From positions 62,001 through 126,000 of the IMG/VR virus record IMGVR_UViG_3300026521_000466: DNA of 64,000 nucleotides; one strand, 5' to 3'. A program made the translations under genes and the position numbers. The notes beneath the pieces were generated by a model, which had not been told where the DNA came from, searched no databases, and saw nothing but the letters and a program-made list of their open reading frames with translations. How positions within the stretch are numbered: the stretch's first letter is position 1; every line of letters starts with the position of its first letter. The stretch is from a virus. Positions 43,025-52,477 of this stretch are shown piece by piece.

Positions 43025-43056
43025 ACACCTAAGCCTAAACCACTATAATAATATAC
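43025..43056 (-). repeat. Copy 2 of the promoter-proximal repeat
   Basis: ACACCTAAGCCTAAACC then ACTATAATAATATAC, matching 41945-41980 with few changes. Confidence 0.55.
43047..43056 (-). promoter_or_regulatory. Early-type promoter element GTATATTATT
   Basis: Followed by ATAGTGG on the minus strand; 63 bases before ATG 42984, with a GTATC/GATAC leader hairpin. It lies in the divergent gap with the DNA polymerase N-terminal gene. Confidence 0.65.
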
Positions 43057-43131
43057 AAACACTACGGCTTGCAATTTGATTTATTCTTTATAACTTAATT
43101 ATAGGATAAGAGAAATAATAAAGGGTGTGAT

Positions 43132-44883
43132 ATGAGTGATATATGTAAAGAGTTTAGGTTTGCTGTACACCTGCCTAATAGTGACGATGGCGATTATCAT
43201 TTAGTGAAATTCCTAAATCACTATCCTGATGGTAGACAAGAGCACTCTATAGAGTTAATAAAAGATTATAAAAGACCATTTTATGTAACTAAAAAGTTCT
43301 ATAGAAATCATAAACAGAGGAAAGAAGCCGAGCATTTGAGTAGATTAGATAAGTTCATGTCTACAGAATCAGGATTAGCAAATAGCATATTTAAAGCATT
43401 GGGGAAACCAAAATATAAGAAAGCAAAACTATACGAGGTAAGAAGAGATAGAGATAGTATCTATGTTTATGGTGCAGACATACCATCCACTACACTGCTC
43501 TCTATGGAGTATAAAAAGAAGTGTGATAAGATAACACCGTTTATCCCCGGTTTTCTCGATATTGAAAATGATGTAGATACAAAAGAGATATCCCTGAATA
43601 CATTCGTCTATACAGAAGATGGAATCGATAAGGTTTATACTTTTGTAAATAATAACCTTATTCCAAACCTGCCTGGATTGGAAGAGAGGATAATTAATAA
43701 GTTATTAAAATCCTTACCTGATAAACTCCCATATGGACTAGATGTTGATAACTTAAAAATATCAATAACCAAGTGTAAAGATGAGAAAGAGTTAATACAA
43801 AAATCATTTAGCAGAATACATCGCTCTGATATCGATATATTATCCGGATGGAACTTTGAATTTGATATCTCTACTATTGCAAAAAGATCTGTGGTAAATG
43901 GATTAAGACCCGAAGATGTATTTTGTCATCCTGATATACCAAAAGAGCTCAGGTTCTTCGAGGTGATAGTAGGTAGGAGCGAGAAAGTGACTCAGGCAGG
44001 CAAGGTAACACCAGTACCGCCTGAAGAGAGGTGGCACGTAATGAAGAGTGCTGCTAAGTTCATAATGATGGATAGTATGTCACTCTATCGATATATTCGT
44101 TCACAAGATAAAAAGATACAAGGCGGGTATGGTTTAGATAACGTATTGGCAAAGTCTTTGAAGATAGGTAAACTTAAAACAGTTGATATTGAAGGTGTAA
44201 CAAAATATGAGTGGCATAAAACCATGTCTAATAAACACCCTATTGATTACTCTGCATATAACATATGGGATTCACTAGGATTAAATTGTAAAAATAAAAA
44301 AGACCACGACCTAGATTACTCACTACCCCTATTGAGCGGACATACTACATTTTATAACTTTAACAGTAACCCCACTAAGATATATGAGGATATGTATGAG
44401 TTCTATATGAAAGAGGATAAAGTACTGGCTATGTTTAAGAGTAAGGATGAGCAGGAGAGCAAATCTTTAGGCAGGGAATATTGGACAGTCACACTTAACC
44501 TATGGAGAATAGATGAGAATTATAGCGTACCTATACTGGATGATGAGTATTATTTAAATACTACAGAGTTACAGGATAAGGCTGCGCAAATGGTAGCATC
44601 ACATTACAATACGCCAAGGCCATTAACTAAGACAAGAGCTTATATACTGGCCATGGACTTGGATGTTACCTCTGCTTATCCAACAGTTACTTATGTTTTG
44701 AATATCAGTAACGATACATGTGTAAGAGACCTATTTGATGTAGTGGGAGTAGAAAAAGAAACATTTAAACATGCCAATATTGATTTAATCACCGGTGTAA
44801 TATCACATTTAGATTATGGTCATATTATGCATGAGTTACCTACATTGATAGAGGTGGATAGTATGATAGATGATTATTTATAA
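43132..44883 (+). CDS. Family B DNA polymerase, exonuclease half plus motif A (583 aa)
   Basis: The 3'-5' exonuclease motifs are in order: Exo I DIE at 143-145 (FLDIENDVD), Exo II GWNFEFD at 239-245 and Exo III YNIWD at 376-380. Palm motif A follows as LAMDLDVTSAYP at 506-517, with the metal-binding Asp. The protein then ends at residue 583 without motif B or C. These are found in the gene at 57709-59832 on the other strand, so the polymerase is made from two polypeptides. The break lies between motif A and the fingers. It has no early-type promoter of its own on this strand. Family-level call is strong. Confidence 0.88.
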   Translation: MSDICKEFRFAVHLPNSDDGDYHLVKFLNHYPDGRQEHSIELIKDYKRPFYVTKKFYRNHKQRKEAEHLSRLDKFMSTESGLANSIFKALGKPKYKKAKLYEVRRDRDSIYVYGADIPSTTLLSMEYKKKCDKITPFIPGFLDIENDVDTKEISLNTFVYTEDGIDKVYTFVNNNLIPNLPGLEERIINKLLKSLPDKLPYGLDVDNLKISITKCKDEKELIQKSFSRIHRSDIDILSGWNFEFDISTIAKRSVVNGLRPEDVFCHPDIPKELRFFEVIVGRSEKVTQAGKVTPVPPEERWHVMKSAAKFIMMDSMSLYRYIRSQDKKIQGGYGLDNVLAKSLKIGKLKTVDIEGVTKYEWHKTMSNKHPIDYSAYNIWDSLGLNCKNKKDHDLDYSLPLLSGHTTFYNFNSNPTKIYEDMYEFYMKEDKVLAMFKSKDEQESKSLGREYWTVTLNLWRIDENYSVPILDDEYYLNTTELQDKAAQMVASHYNTPRPLTKTRAYILAMDLDVTSAYPTVTYVLNISNDTCVRDLFDVVGVEKETFKHANIDLITGVISHLDYGHIMHELPTLIEVDSMIDDYL

Positions 44884-44895
44884 TAAAGAAAAAAG

Positions 44896-44922
44896 AGAGT
44901 ATGGGTTAAATTCCCATACTCT
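44896..44922. terminator. Bidirectional terminator
   Basis: AGAGTATGGG / CCCATACTCT stem, flanked by A-rich sequence on one side and TTTT on the other, so it works in both directions. Confidence 0.75.
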
Positions 44923-44946
44923 TAAATTTTTTGTTTAATGCTGTCA

Positions 44947-45192
44947 TTAACCACCCCAATCATTGTCTGGGTCTAGTCCTTGCCTCTTTTCCCAATCCTC
45001 CAATGTTTTTCTCAATAACTTAATAGGACTATTATTTCCATCAATAGTTTTTGTTTTAGACATCCCACCGTGAGGAATTTGATCATGCGTTATAACTATA
45101 ATATACTCGCAAACGCCTTCATTAACAAGTTTACTAGAAAAATCATTCAATATTTTCTGTAGCTTATCTACTTTTTTTAGTTTTGTTATCAT
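44947..45192 (-). CDS. Small unknown protein (81 aa)
   Basis: I take ATG 45192 (MITKLKKVDKLQKI) with AAAAGGACATTAT before it; a longer frame from 45246 overlaps the upstream gene and lacks a site. The protein is basic at its N-terminus and ends in an acidic, Trp-containing tail (DPDNDWGG). Function unknown. Confidence 0.6.
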   Translation of the reverse strand: MITKLKKVDKLQKILNDFSSKLVNEGVCEYIIVITHDQIPHGGMSKTKTIDGNNSPIKLLRKTLEDWEKRQGLDPDNDWGG

Positions 45193-45245
45193 ATAATGTC
45201 CTTTTAATTTAATGTTTATTGCCCTAGTATGATCACATAACAACA

Positions 45246-46445
45246 CTACCTTTTTATATCTGTTATACTTATTGTATATATATATACTGCTATAATAATC
45301 GTGCTGGATGATAAAACACCTCTAGTCTTTATACCAGTTACCTCTTTTACCATCTTGATTATTTTATTTTTGATATCTTGCATATCTTTATCTTTTAAAC
45401 TACTGCTACTCCAATAGTTCTTTAAGAACTTGAATACTGCAATAAGTCTATCTGAATAAGGAGGATACATCTTCTCAACATAGAGATATCTGTTATTGAT
45501 CTCTATGATCTTCACACACATATCTACCATCTCTTTACTTTCAAATGCTTTCTGCTGAATATGTTCTAATGTCTTCAACACAGCATCTATTTTTATTCTC
45601 GGATAGAGCTCAGATACAATGCTAAGAAGATCTTTATCTATAAAATCATCTTTAATATATATTTTTCTTTTGATGCTCTCAACATATACACTGTGTATGT
45701 CATTAACCTCACGTACCCTCTCTTCATTATCTTCTCCGTCTCTTGCCACTGGAGAAGCGGTTCTTCTTAACTTATCCTCTTCTTGAACTTTTACTAAGAC
45801 ACTATACTGTTGTAGAATAAATGACTTTATCGTTGTATTTAAATTTGATACATAATAAAGAAATTTCATAGGCTTGTCTCTTTTTAATACCTTTGACCAA
45901 TTTCCACTTTCATATCTTGATATTGCATTATGCTCCAATACTTTATAATTCGACCCTAACCTTTTTATAATAAATTTTCTAGGAAGTCTCTCATATAGTG
46001 TCGTAGCCATATCTTTTGATACTGCATAGTTGAAGTATCTAAAATACATAGACGTAATCATCTTATATTGAAATATAATATTAAGATTAATGTAGAAGTC
46101 TCTTTTTATACTTTCGCTAACCTTGCTCTCTAATGCCTTGCGCAGATAAAGAGCACATACAACATTAAATGGGTCAGTAATAATATTCCAACTAGATTTT
46201 ACACCATCTAATTTCTTAATGTCATTTTTCAATTCAGTCTCATCTATATCCAATAGTAGATATAAGTTCTCTTTATCATTATCTCTAAAACGTATCTCAT
46301 GTACTCCAAAATAGAAACTATTAAACCACTCCATAGAATCTTCTGTCCTAGTCATAATAGCTATTAGATACTGCTTCATCTTAACACTTAACTCTTTACT
46401 TACAGGCACAGTTGCATGTTTCAACATCATCTCTTTAATATTCAT
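45246..46445 (-). CDS. Unknown helical protein with C-terminal hydrophobic segment (399 aa)
   Basis: The protein is helical and basic, with a charged linker at about 225-245 (RRTASPVARDGEDNEERVRE) between two helical halves. Residues 378-395 (SSSTIIIAVYIYTISIT) form a short hydrophobic segment before a charged end, which could be a tail anchor. It is the last gene of a minus-strand run without early-type promoter. A structural or membrane-linked assembly function is possible. Confidence 0.65.
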   Translation of the reverse strand: MNIKEMMLKHATVPVSKELSVKMKQYLIAIMTRTEDSMEWFNSFYFGVHEIRFRDNDKENLYLLLDIDETELKNDIKKLDGVKSSWNIITDPFNVVCALYLRKALESKVSESIKRDFYINLNIIFQYKMITSMYFRYFNYAVSKDMATTLYERLPRKFIIKRLGSNYKVLEHNAISRYESGNWSKVLKRDKPMKFLYYVSNLNTTIKSFILQQYSVLVKVQEEDKLRRTASPVARDGEDNEERVREVNDIHSVYVESIKRKIYIKDDFIDKDLLSIVSELYPRIKIDAVLKTLEHIQQKAFESKEMVDMCVKIIEINNRYLYVEKMYPPYSDRLIAVFKFLKNYWSSSSLKDKDMQDIKNKIIKMVKEVTGIKTRGVLSSSTIIIAVYIYTISITDIKR

Positions 46446-46484
46446 GGTAAAGCCTTCTTTTTTCTTATCAAATAAAAAGATGTA

Positions 46485-46508
46485 CAGAGTGTTCTTACGA
46501 ACACTCTG
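46485..46508 (-). terminator. Terminator of the Lys/Thr/Pro-rich gene
   Basis: CAGAGTGTTC / GAACACTCTG stem, loop TTAC, followed on the minus strand by TACATCTTTTTATTTG. Confidence 0.75.
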
Positions 46509-47247
46509 CCATTACATAACCCATACCGATGAATTTTCCATAGAATTGATTTTTAATACCTGTTTTAGGCATATCTTTCAATTTCCCGTTTTGTTTAGCT
46601 GCCGCCATAGCAAGGACTGCGGTATATGCATCAAGAGACTCTCGATCTCCTGCCCAGATTTGAATTACAGTTCCTGCTTGCGCCATAAGTTTTTTAATAT
46701 TAGCCAAATGATCAAGTACATTATTAGCTATTTTTATCCTTACGGTAATATCTTCATCTTCATTTGAAAGTACAATGTTCATACCACTGATAAAGTTCAA
46801 TGCCATATGAGCCTCTGCGGATGTTTTCTTTTTAGCAGAGATAGACTTTGAAATATCAGCCATCTCTTTAACAAGAGGGTGTGTTTTCTCTTCTTTTGAT
46901 TCTTTTACTGTTGTATCTGTAGGAAATGATTTTTTTTCCTCGGATTGTGTCTTTTCAACCGGCTTGACTGGCTTCGTTTCATCGGTTGGTTTCTTTGCAT
47001 CCTGTGCTGATTTCGGAGTTTCCTTAACCGGTTCTGTTTTTACAGGTGTTGGTTCTGGAACTTTTTCTTTTGCTTTAACTGGTGTCTTCTCTACTGTTTT
47101 TGTAGGTGTTTTTTCTTCAACGGCAGCTGTCTTTTCTACAGTCGTTGTGTCTTTTGTAGCAGCTGTTTTCTTTGCAGCTTTTGAGGAAGACCCAGAAGAT
47201 CTAGTTTTTTTTGTCGTAGTGCTCTTTGTTGTTTCTTTACCTGACAT
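46495..47247 (-). CDS. Protein with Lys/Thr/Pro/Glu-rich disordered N-terminus (250 aa)
   Basis: Residues 1-130 are disordered and built almost only from Lys, Thr, Ser, Ala, Pro, Glu and Val, with tandem degenerate repeats such as EKTPTKTVEKTPVKAKEK. The composition resembles histone H1-like or nucleoid-binding tails. Residues 135-250 form a folded helical domain. AAAGGACTAAAT precedes ATG 47247. It may bind nucleic acid or act as a flexible virion linker. No family recognised. Confidence 0.7.
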   Translation of the reverse strand: MSGKETTKSTTTKKTRSSGSSSKAAKKTAATKDTTTVEKTAAVEEKTPTKTVEKTPVKAKEKVPEPTPVKTEPVKETPKSAQDAKKPTDETKPVKPVEKTQSEEKKSFPTDTTVKESKEEKTHPLVKEMADISKSISAKKKTSAEAHMALNFISGMNIVLSNEDEDITVRIKIANNVLDHLANIKKLMAQAGTVIQIWAGDRESLDAYTAVLAMAAAKQNGKLKDMPKTGIKNQFYGKFIGMGYVMAECS

Positions 47248-47280
47248 ATTTAGTCCTTTCTATATTAGTTCATTTAATAA

Positions 47281-48003
47281 TCAACCCTCTACAACGGAGG
47301 ATAGATACTGTTCTAGTTCCATCATTGAATCATTAGAGCCAAGATTGAACACCCTGAAATCTAGTATAGTAGATAATCTAAGTATTTTAGATATATCAAA
47401 TCCAAGTTCTTTAAACTTTACATCCTTTGACATTGCCGATGTTCCGCATGGAGTATATATAATCGCAAACTCTATCGGTGCGTTACAACCCTCGCCCAGA
47501 AGAAGATGTATAAAGTTTGCCCTGAATGCTTTAAAGAAGCTTTTCATATCGTTATACTTATCTGCATCTGATTTAAACAACTGTTTTTCAGTCCATATAG
47601 CAACATTGTGCGCCATCTTAGTAGGTCTCTTAATGATGGGTTGAATGGATTTATTCATATCTGCCCATGGAAGAAAGACCTCTTTGTATGCTGCTTTTAT
47701 AAAGGCGTGTTTTGCAATCTTGTTGTTTCTATCTTCCGGGTTGATTCGGAGCGTCCACTCTTTTAAGCTTAGTCGATCAATCACTCTATTGAGTGTCTCT
47801 TTTGCTTCATCCGGCACTTCCACTTCCGAATGTATGTAATAACATTTATTATTGCGTTGTAGTGTATCGACTTCAAGGTTGATTCCCTCATATACAGGCT
47901 CTTCAAAACGAGACCCACCGTTATTACTCTCCTGCGGCTTAGTTTCCACTTCACTTTTCAGCTGCTCTGGAGTTTTCTCCACCATATCATAAATATCTGA
48001 CAT
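47281..48003 (-). CDS. Unknown protein (240 aa)
   Basis: Start taken at ATG 48003 (MSDIYDMVEKTPEQ) with AAAAAGGAAACAT upstream. The first 50 residues are charged and probably disordered and include INLEVD; the remainder is mixed alpha/beta. No signature recognised. It is co-directional with the virion-type RNA polymerase fragment upstream, separated by 42 bases. Confidence 0.65.
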   Translation of the reverse strand: MSDIYDMVEKTPEQLKSEVETKPQESNNGGSRFEEPVYEGINLEVDTLQRNNKCYYIHSEVEVPDEAKETLNRVIDRLSLKEWTLRINPEDRNNKIAKHAFIKAAYKEVFLPWADMNKSIQPIIKRPTKMAHNVAIWTEKQLFKSDADKYNDMKSFFKAFRANFIHLLLGEGCNAPIEFAIIYTPCGTSAMSKDVKFKELGFDISKILRLSTILDFRVFNLGSNDSMMELEQYLSSVVEG

Positions 48004-48045
48004 ATGTTTCCTTTTTGTTATATTGTTCATCTTAAATATGTAATA

Positions 48046-49290
48046 TTAAAATAAGTCATCTACTGTTAACTCTACCAAGTTATATGTAGTGGCATGGAAT
48101 TTAGACATATTGAAATTTAGATATTCGCCACCTAATCCAATAGCTACGAGTAACATACCTTGTTCCACTTTCGATAATGAATCACCTGTGCATTTCTTAC
48201 AGAATTTACCTCTTCCTGCCTTACAGAGATGAGGTAATCTCAAATCTACATACTTACCCACTAATGAATCTACTGTATCATTTGATATTCGTATGGTAGC
48301 GCCGTTCTTGAAATAATATTTACCTACCATTATCTCTTTATTATCTTCTGTTATTTTATATGGATATGACTCTTTGGTTTTACAATCATCCACATCAATT
48401 AGATAAGCGAATAACATCTTCACCAGTATCTTTTCAAAATATCCAGAATCCTTTGTAGAGATACCCCTTTGTGCTGACCCATTGTATATGTTGTTTACTA
48501 TATCTGCAAACTTCTCCTTATCCAAAGGAGCGCCGCTCATTAAGGCTTCCTCTATAATAGCAAATGCCTTTTCTGGATCTAGTGTATCTATCAAACCTAC
48601 TGCGACAAATCTCTTTTTCAAGGACTGTTCAACAATCTTTTTATCTGTGGTAATGCCATATGTGGGATCATCTTTCAAATACTCTTTATACCTTGTCATT
48701 ACTTCATTTTCATACTCAAGGTATATTTTGGAATCTTTTAATGCATCGTCCCCATACTTTTTGATATACTTTGCCTTTACCTCTTTTTTATAGCTATCCA
48801 ACCAGTCCGGTTTAAAATCCACCTTTTCGGTAGACGGTATGGTTACATAAACAGCAATAGGTCTCATAAAGACCACTACCTTTGCTGCTTTTTTATAATC
48901 CGATATAGGTATCTTCTTCTCATTTACCAAAGGTATGAGTTTTTTCTCAATAGTTCCGAAATCAAACATTTCATTAATGTATTCAAACATAGCATTTGTG
49001 CCATACTCAATATATAGATAGTTATTTATTAACCGTCCTACAGTACTCTCCATTCTAGTTTTTACACACCTCATCATATCAGGAGTTACCACCACCTTAT
49101 CATTGACTCTAAATACGGGGTCTCCCTTTTTCCTACTGAGAAAATAATCCTTGGATAGATGTAGTGTATAACCATTCTTTTCTATAGTGACTAATTTATT
49201 ATTCTTCCCTGGGGTAGATAGCAAGGTCTTTATATTATCCACATCATGCAGTATTTCGTTACTTACAATATCTTTCCATATTTCATCCAT
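48046..49290 (-). CDS. Second RNA polymerase beta-prime C-terminal fragment, probably virion enzyme (414 aa)
   Basis: I take ATG 49290, preceded by GGAGAG and overlapping the previous stop (ATGGATGA). The stretch GSAQRGISTKDSGYFEKILVK near residues 255-275, followed by YLIDVDDCKT, matches the beta-prime KTADSGYLTRRLVD...DCGT block. A C-x14-x2 zinc pair (LCKAGRGKFCKKC) and GLGGEYLNFNMSKFHATT correspond to the zinc site and SIGEPGTQLTMRTFH segment. The protein ends 15 residues later. It is distinct from the copy at 16549-18438 and has no early-type promoter, so I assign it to the virion-packaged polymerase. It lies among late-type genes. Confidence 0.8.
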   Translation of the reverse strand: MDEIWKDIVSNEILHDVDNIKTLLSTPGKNNKLVTIEKNGYTLHLSKDYFLSRKKGDPVFRVNDKVVVTPDMMRCVKTRMESTVGRLINNYLYIEYGTNAMFEYINEMFDFGTIEKKLIPLVNEKKIPISDYKKAAKVVVFMRPIAVYVTIPSTEKVDFKPDWLDSYKKEVKAKYIKKYGDDALKDSKIYLEYENEVMTRYKEYLKDDPTYGITTDKKIVEQSLKKRFVAVGLIDTLDPEKAFAIIEEALMSGAPLDKEKFADIVNNIYNGSAQRGISTKDSGYFEKILVKMLFAYLIDVDDCKTKESYPYKITEDNKEIMVGKYYFKNGATIRISNDTVDSLVGKYVDLRLPHLCKAGRGKFCKKCTGDSLSKVEQGMLLVAIGLGGEYLNFNMSKFHATTYNLVELTVDDLF

Positions 49291-50062
49291 TATACTCTCC
49301 ATGCACAAATCCGTTTACCTGTTCAATATACTCGTCTGGGATATGTATATATAAACGCTCTAAATTATCTGTCAGAGACGCTGTCATAAAGTTTACAGCA
49401 ATAAGAACTCTTACTGCCCACTCATCTACATGCCCTGCAAAATCTCTAAATTTTGCAATGATTACATTATCAGTAATCGATAAACGAGATATCTCTCTAA
49501 GGAATGCAAGGTTGATATCTTTGATACTGTATTTTTCAATAAGCTCTTTTCGCTTCTTATTTATTCCATATATCTCTTCCATCTCATGGTCATCAACATC
49601 ATCAGTAGAAAGAAACTCTTTGATAACAGATATGAAATCATCTTCAATATCTCCTATCAGATAATGCAAGTCTTCAGATATAACAAGGAAGTATTCGGAC
49701 AGTAAATCATTTAGAGATTCTATATTATCCTCGCCATCCAATGCTAATAGCGCATCTTCTTTTAAACCAATATCGATATCCTCGAGCACGATTATAGCCT
49801 GAAGAATATCCAGAGCTTTTGATAATGAACACTCTTCGTTTACAGTAATACCAAAATTGCTCAATGTGTTTCGTATATTTCTTTCAAAGATGTCCAATAC
49901 CTCTGAGTGTATGTGATCTCCTTCATATATATTATTCGTTAATTCATTAAGCTCATCTGTGTAGATTGTTGTATTGAAATATTCAAGTACCTCCACACAT
50001 TTTGAAAATAATTCCCCTGCCATTGGATTTATTAATCTATGCTCGATCATATATCGTATCAT
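49283..50062 (-). CDS. Unknown acidic protein (259 aa)
   Basis: AAGGAATGAAAAG precedes ATG 50062. The protein is helical and very acidic, with a repeated Glu/Asp/Leu character (EDNIESLNDLLSEYFLVISE, DDVDDHEMEEIYG). Its stop overlaps the start of the virion-type RNA polymerase fragment, so the two are co-translated. That coupling suggests a partner or assembly factor for the polymerase, which is inference. Confidence 0.65.
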   Translation of the reverse strand: MIRYMIEHRLINPMAGELFSKCVEVLEYFNTTIYTDELNELTNNIYEGDHIHSEVLDIFERNIRNTLSNFGITVNEECSLSKALDILQAIIVLEDIDIGLKEDALLALDGEDNIESLNDLLSEYFLVISEDLHYLIGDIEDDFISVIKEFLSTDDVDDHEMEEIYGINKKRKELIEKYSIKDINLAFLREISRLSITDNVIIAKFRDFAGHVDEWAVRVLIAVNFMTASLTDNLERLYIHIPDEYIEQVNGFVHGEYNG

Positions 50063-50152
50063 CTTTTCATTCCTTATAGTTATATTATATTCAATTAAAT
50101 TTTACTTTTACTATATTAATGAACAATACAAACAGTAAAAAAGGATAAGACA

Positions 50153-50560
50153 ATGAGTATTAACAGAAAGATAAGAAGAAAACAGGAACAAAACACAATT
50201 AAAGACAAAGAGATCGACAGTGTTATAGCAAATGCTAAAAAGTTGATCATTACTGCCAAAGAGCCAAAAGCATTTTTAAGCGAATTGCTATATAATATTG
50301 TGGAATCAGAGGAGACGAAAGATGATATTGCTTATGTCAAAGGTATATATAACGGCATAGAAAATGTCATTCCATCCATTGAGGAAAATATTAAAAAACT
50401 AGAATTATTGGTTGGTGCAAAACGAACAGATAAGTTTATGCTTGATGCGGTTGAAACAATAATGGAAGTAAGTGAAAAATGTTTATTGTTGGAAGATAAT
50501 ATACGAAAAGCTTACACGGTATTTAAAAGTCTTGAAGAAGCAGGTGAAAAAAATGAGTAA
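50153..50560 (+). CDS. Small coiled-coil protein (135 aa)
   Basis: AAAAAAGGATAAGACA precedes ATG 50153. The N-terminus is basic (RKIRRKQEQN) and the rest is helical with coiled-coil character. It overlaps the start of the next gene by eight bases (ATGAGTAA), so they are translated together. In phages a small coiled-coil gene before a long one is common in tail or baseplate modules; function not recognised. Confidence 0.65.
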   Translation: MSINRKIRRKQEQNTIKDKEIDSVIANAKKLIITAKEPKAFLSELLYNIVESEETKDDIAYVKGIYNGIENVIPSIEENIKKLELLVGAKRTDKFMLDAVETIMEVSEKCLLLEDNIRKAYTVFKSLEEAGEKNE

Positions 50561-52016
50561 AGAAAAAAAGATGTTAGGTGAAATTGGAGAAAACGATATA
50601 GGTGTTTTTCTCCCCACAAATTATGTTAATGCATATAATGCAATGGCTGAAAAGTTTGAGGCAATAGAAAAAGCGGTGTATAATAGTAACGATCAAGAGG
50701 TTGTTTTAAAAACATTACAAGAGCAGTTGGCAAAATCTTTCTATGCTTTAAATTTCGGATATAATGTAAAACAAGAGTCAAAGTTAAATAACAAGATCGA
50801 AATAGAGGCAAATGGGGACGTAAAACAACTTATAAATAAAGAGGCTACAGTAAAACCTAAAAGACAGGGTAAACTAAAAGGTACAGGTTTATCAGCTATT
50901 GCTGCAAATGCAACAGGTGTTTCTGCAAAACAGACCAAGTGGCATCTTTACAATAGTGGATTTTGGATAACTATTAAACCTATGAGTTCAGATGATAAGA
51001 TTGCATTAGAAGCAAGATTGGTTAATGAACTTGTTGAAGTAGGTATTAATACGTTAGGTTTAATATTCAGTAATGATGCAGCGGCATATCGCTCTATTTT
51101 ATTGGATTTTTTACGGCCATTTATAGATATGTCAAACAGTTCTCTAAAATTTGAAGAGGGCGATGACCCATATGATTATATCTCTGCTCTTGATACCGAT
51201 ATACTTATAGCTGCGCTTGTCTATAACATCTACCCGACAGGTTTTCCAATCACTCTCATCTGTAGAAACAATTTGGAGATTGAAGTGAATGGTGTGAAAA
51301 GTCGCGCTAAATGCGATAATGTATTGGAAGATACGGTGAATGCGTTGGAGTGCGTCTATGCGGACATGGATTCTCTTACCGAAGAGCAGATCAATATTTT
51401 GGCCATGGGACGCGCCTCCGTATATAAAGGCACTGAGGAAGAGTATCAAAATGACAATGAAATAGGACTCTCCATATTGGACTACAAAAATGACATGGTA
51501 AATGTAAGAGAACTATCATATACAAACGGAAAATTCAATACAGCTATGGATATAAAATTGACAATAGGCGATACTACAGTAAATGATTTACTTAAGTCTG
51601 CCGATAAATTTATCATTGACTTGAAGACTAAAATAGACGATATCATTTTGGAGCTCTCCGATAAAACAGAAAAACAGGCAGTGATTGAGCAATTTATGGA
51701 TAACGTACTCTTGGGTAAATATATCCATTTCATAAAACGTCTTGAGATAGGCGGAAATTGGTCGGATGATATGTATGATATTTATGATGCTCTTAATACA
51801 CTGCGCGAGAATGATGAACTTGCGGCTGATATTATCACAAAGATATCTGAGTTCATAGATGACACACTCAATTATGCCATAGGACATCCTAGATTTGAAT
51901 GTAGTCAATGTAAAAAAGTAATGAATGAAGATAAAGTACTGCCAAACAAGAACCTTGAAAGTATCATACCATTTAACATACTATATGTTTTTACGATTCT
52001 CCGTATTATGCCATAA
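50553..52016 (+). CDS. Long unknown protein truncated by a frameshift (487 aa in this frame)
   Basis: ATG 50553 overlaps the previous stop and has AGGTGAAAAAA before it. The protein is mixed alpha/beta with a Lys-rich linker near residue 110. A CxxC pair (FECSQCKKVMNED) stands near residue 455. After NKNLESIIPFNILYVF the frame runs into unrelated residues and a TAA at 52014-52016. The minus-one frame is open from 51977 to 52477 and continues as plausible protein, so the intact product would be about 641 residues. The C-terminal CxxC and location recall T4 gp26-type baseplate proteins only weakly. Confidence 0.65.
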   Translation: MSKEKKMLGEIGENDIGVFLPTNYVNAYNAMAEKFEAIEKAVYNSNDQEVVLKTLQEQLAKSFYALNFGYNVKQESKLNNKIEIEANGDVKQLINKEATVKPKRQGKLKGTGLSAIAANATGVSAKQTKWHLYNSGFWITIKPMSSDDKIALEARLVNELVEVGINTLGLIFSNDAAAYRSILLDFLRPFIDMSNSSLKFEEGDDPYDYISALDTDILIAALVYNIYPTGFPITLICRNNLEIEVNGVKSRAKCDNVLEDTVNALECVYADMDSLTEEQINILAMGRASVYKGTEEEYQNDNEIGLSILDYKNDMVNVRELSYTNGKFNTAMDIKLTIGDTTVNDLLKSADKFIIDLKTKIDDIILELSDKTEKQAVIEQFMDNVLLGKYIHFIKRLEIGGNWSDDMYDIYDALNTLRENDELAADIITKISEFIDDTLNYAIGHPRFECSQCKKVMNEDKVLPNKNLESIIPFNILYVFTILRIMP

Positions 52017-52477
52017 AAGAGAATGGCGAAGAAACTTCCCATCCTTTCATTAATGCGGAGACTATATACGGTCATAAACAGATTATTTATGGTAGTAGCG
52101 CTAACCTTAATCAAATACCACTCTTTGCAGATGTATTAAGAACCAATGTGGATAACTATACGGATCTTAATATTGTGAAGAGGGCATCGTATAGACGAAT
52201 ATATGGTGAGATCAAAGAGAGTGAATTTTATAAAAAACTCTACCCTATCATGCAATCCAAGCTATTGGATTTGGGATATAACAAGACAAGGTATGAGATG
52301 ATGGAAATGTTTGTAATAAACAATATGCAAAAGAACTTAAATATTACATTTAAGGAGTTTATGGCACTTCCCATACTGGACGCTTTTGAGTTGGTGCACT
52401 ACACAATGAAGTTAAACAAAAAGATATTGGAATTGAAAAAGACAGGAACGCCAAATGAAAATGACAATATATACTGA
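51977..52477 (+). CDS. Minus-one continuation of the frameshifted gene
   Basis: In the minus-one frame the sequence reads CFYDSPYYAIKENGEETSHP and onward without a stop for about 160 codons, ending at 52477 just inside the next gene. A GTG at 52148 could be called as a separate start but has no ribosome site and cuts off about 55 good codons. The switch point is a run of five T at 51988-51992. I treat this as the second part of the gene above, joined by a one-base indel or by recoding. Confidence 0.6.
   Translation, partial: HTICFYDSPYYAIKENGEETSHPFINAETIYGHKQIIYGSSANLNQIPLFADVLRTNVDNYTDLNIVKRASYRRIYGEIKESEFYKKLYPIMQSKLLDLGYNKTRYEMMEMFVINNMQKNLNITFKEFMALPILDAFELVHYTMKLNKKILELKKTGTPNENDNIY

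Noticed and set aside
52148-52477. A separate gene starting with GTG at 52148
   Set aside because: The same frame is open and protein-like for about 55 codons upstream, and the GTG has no ribosome site. It is better explained as the continuation of the frameshifted gene.
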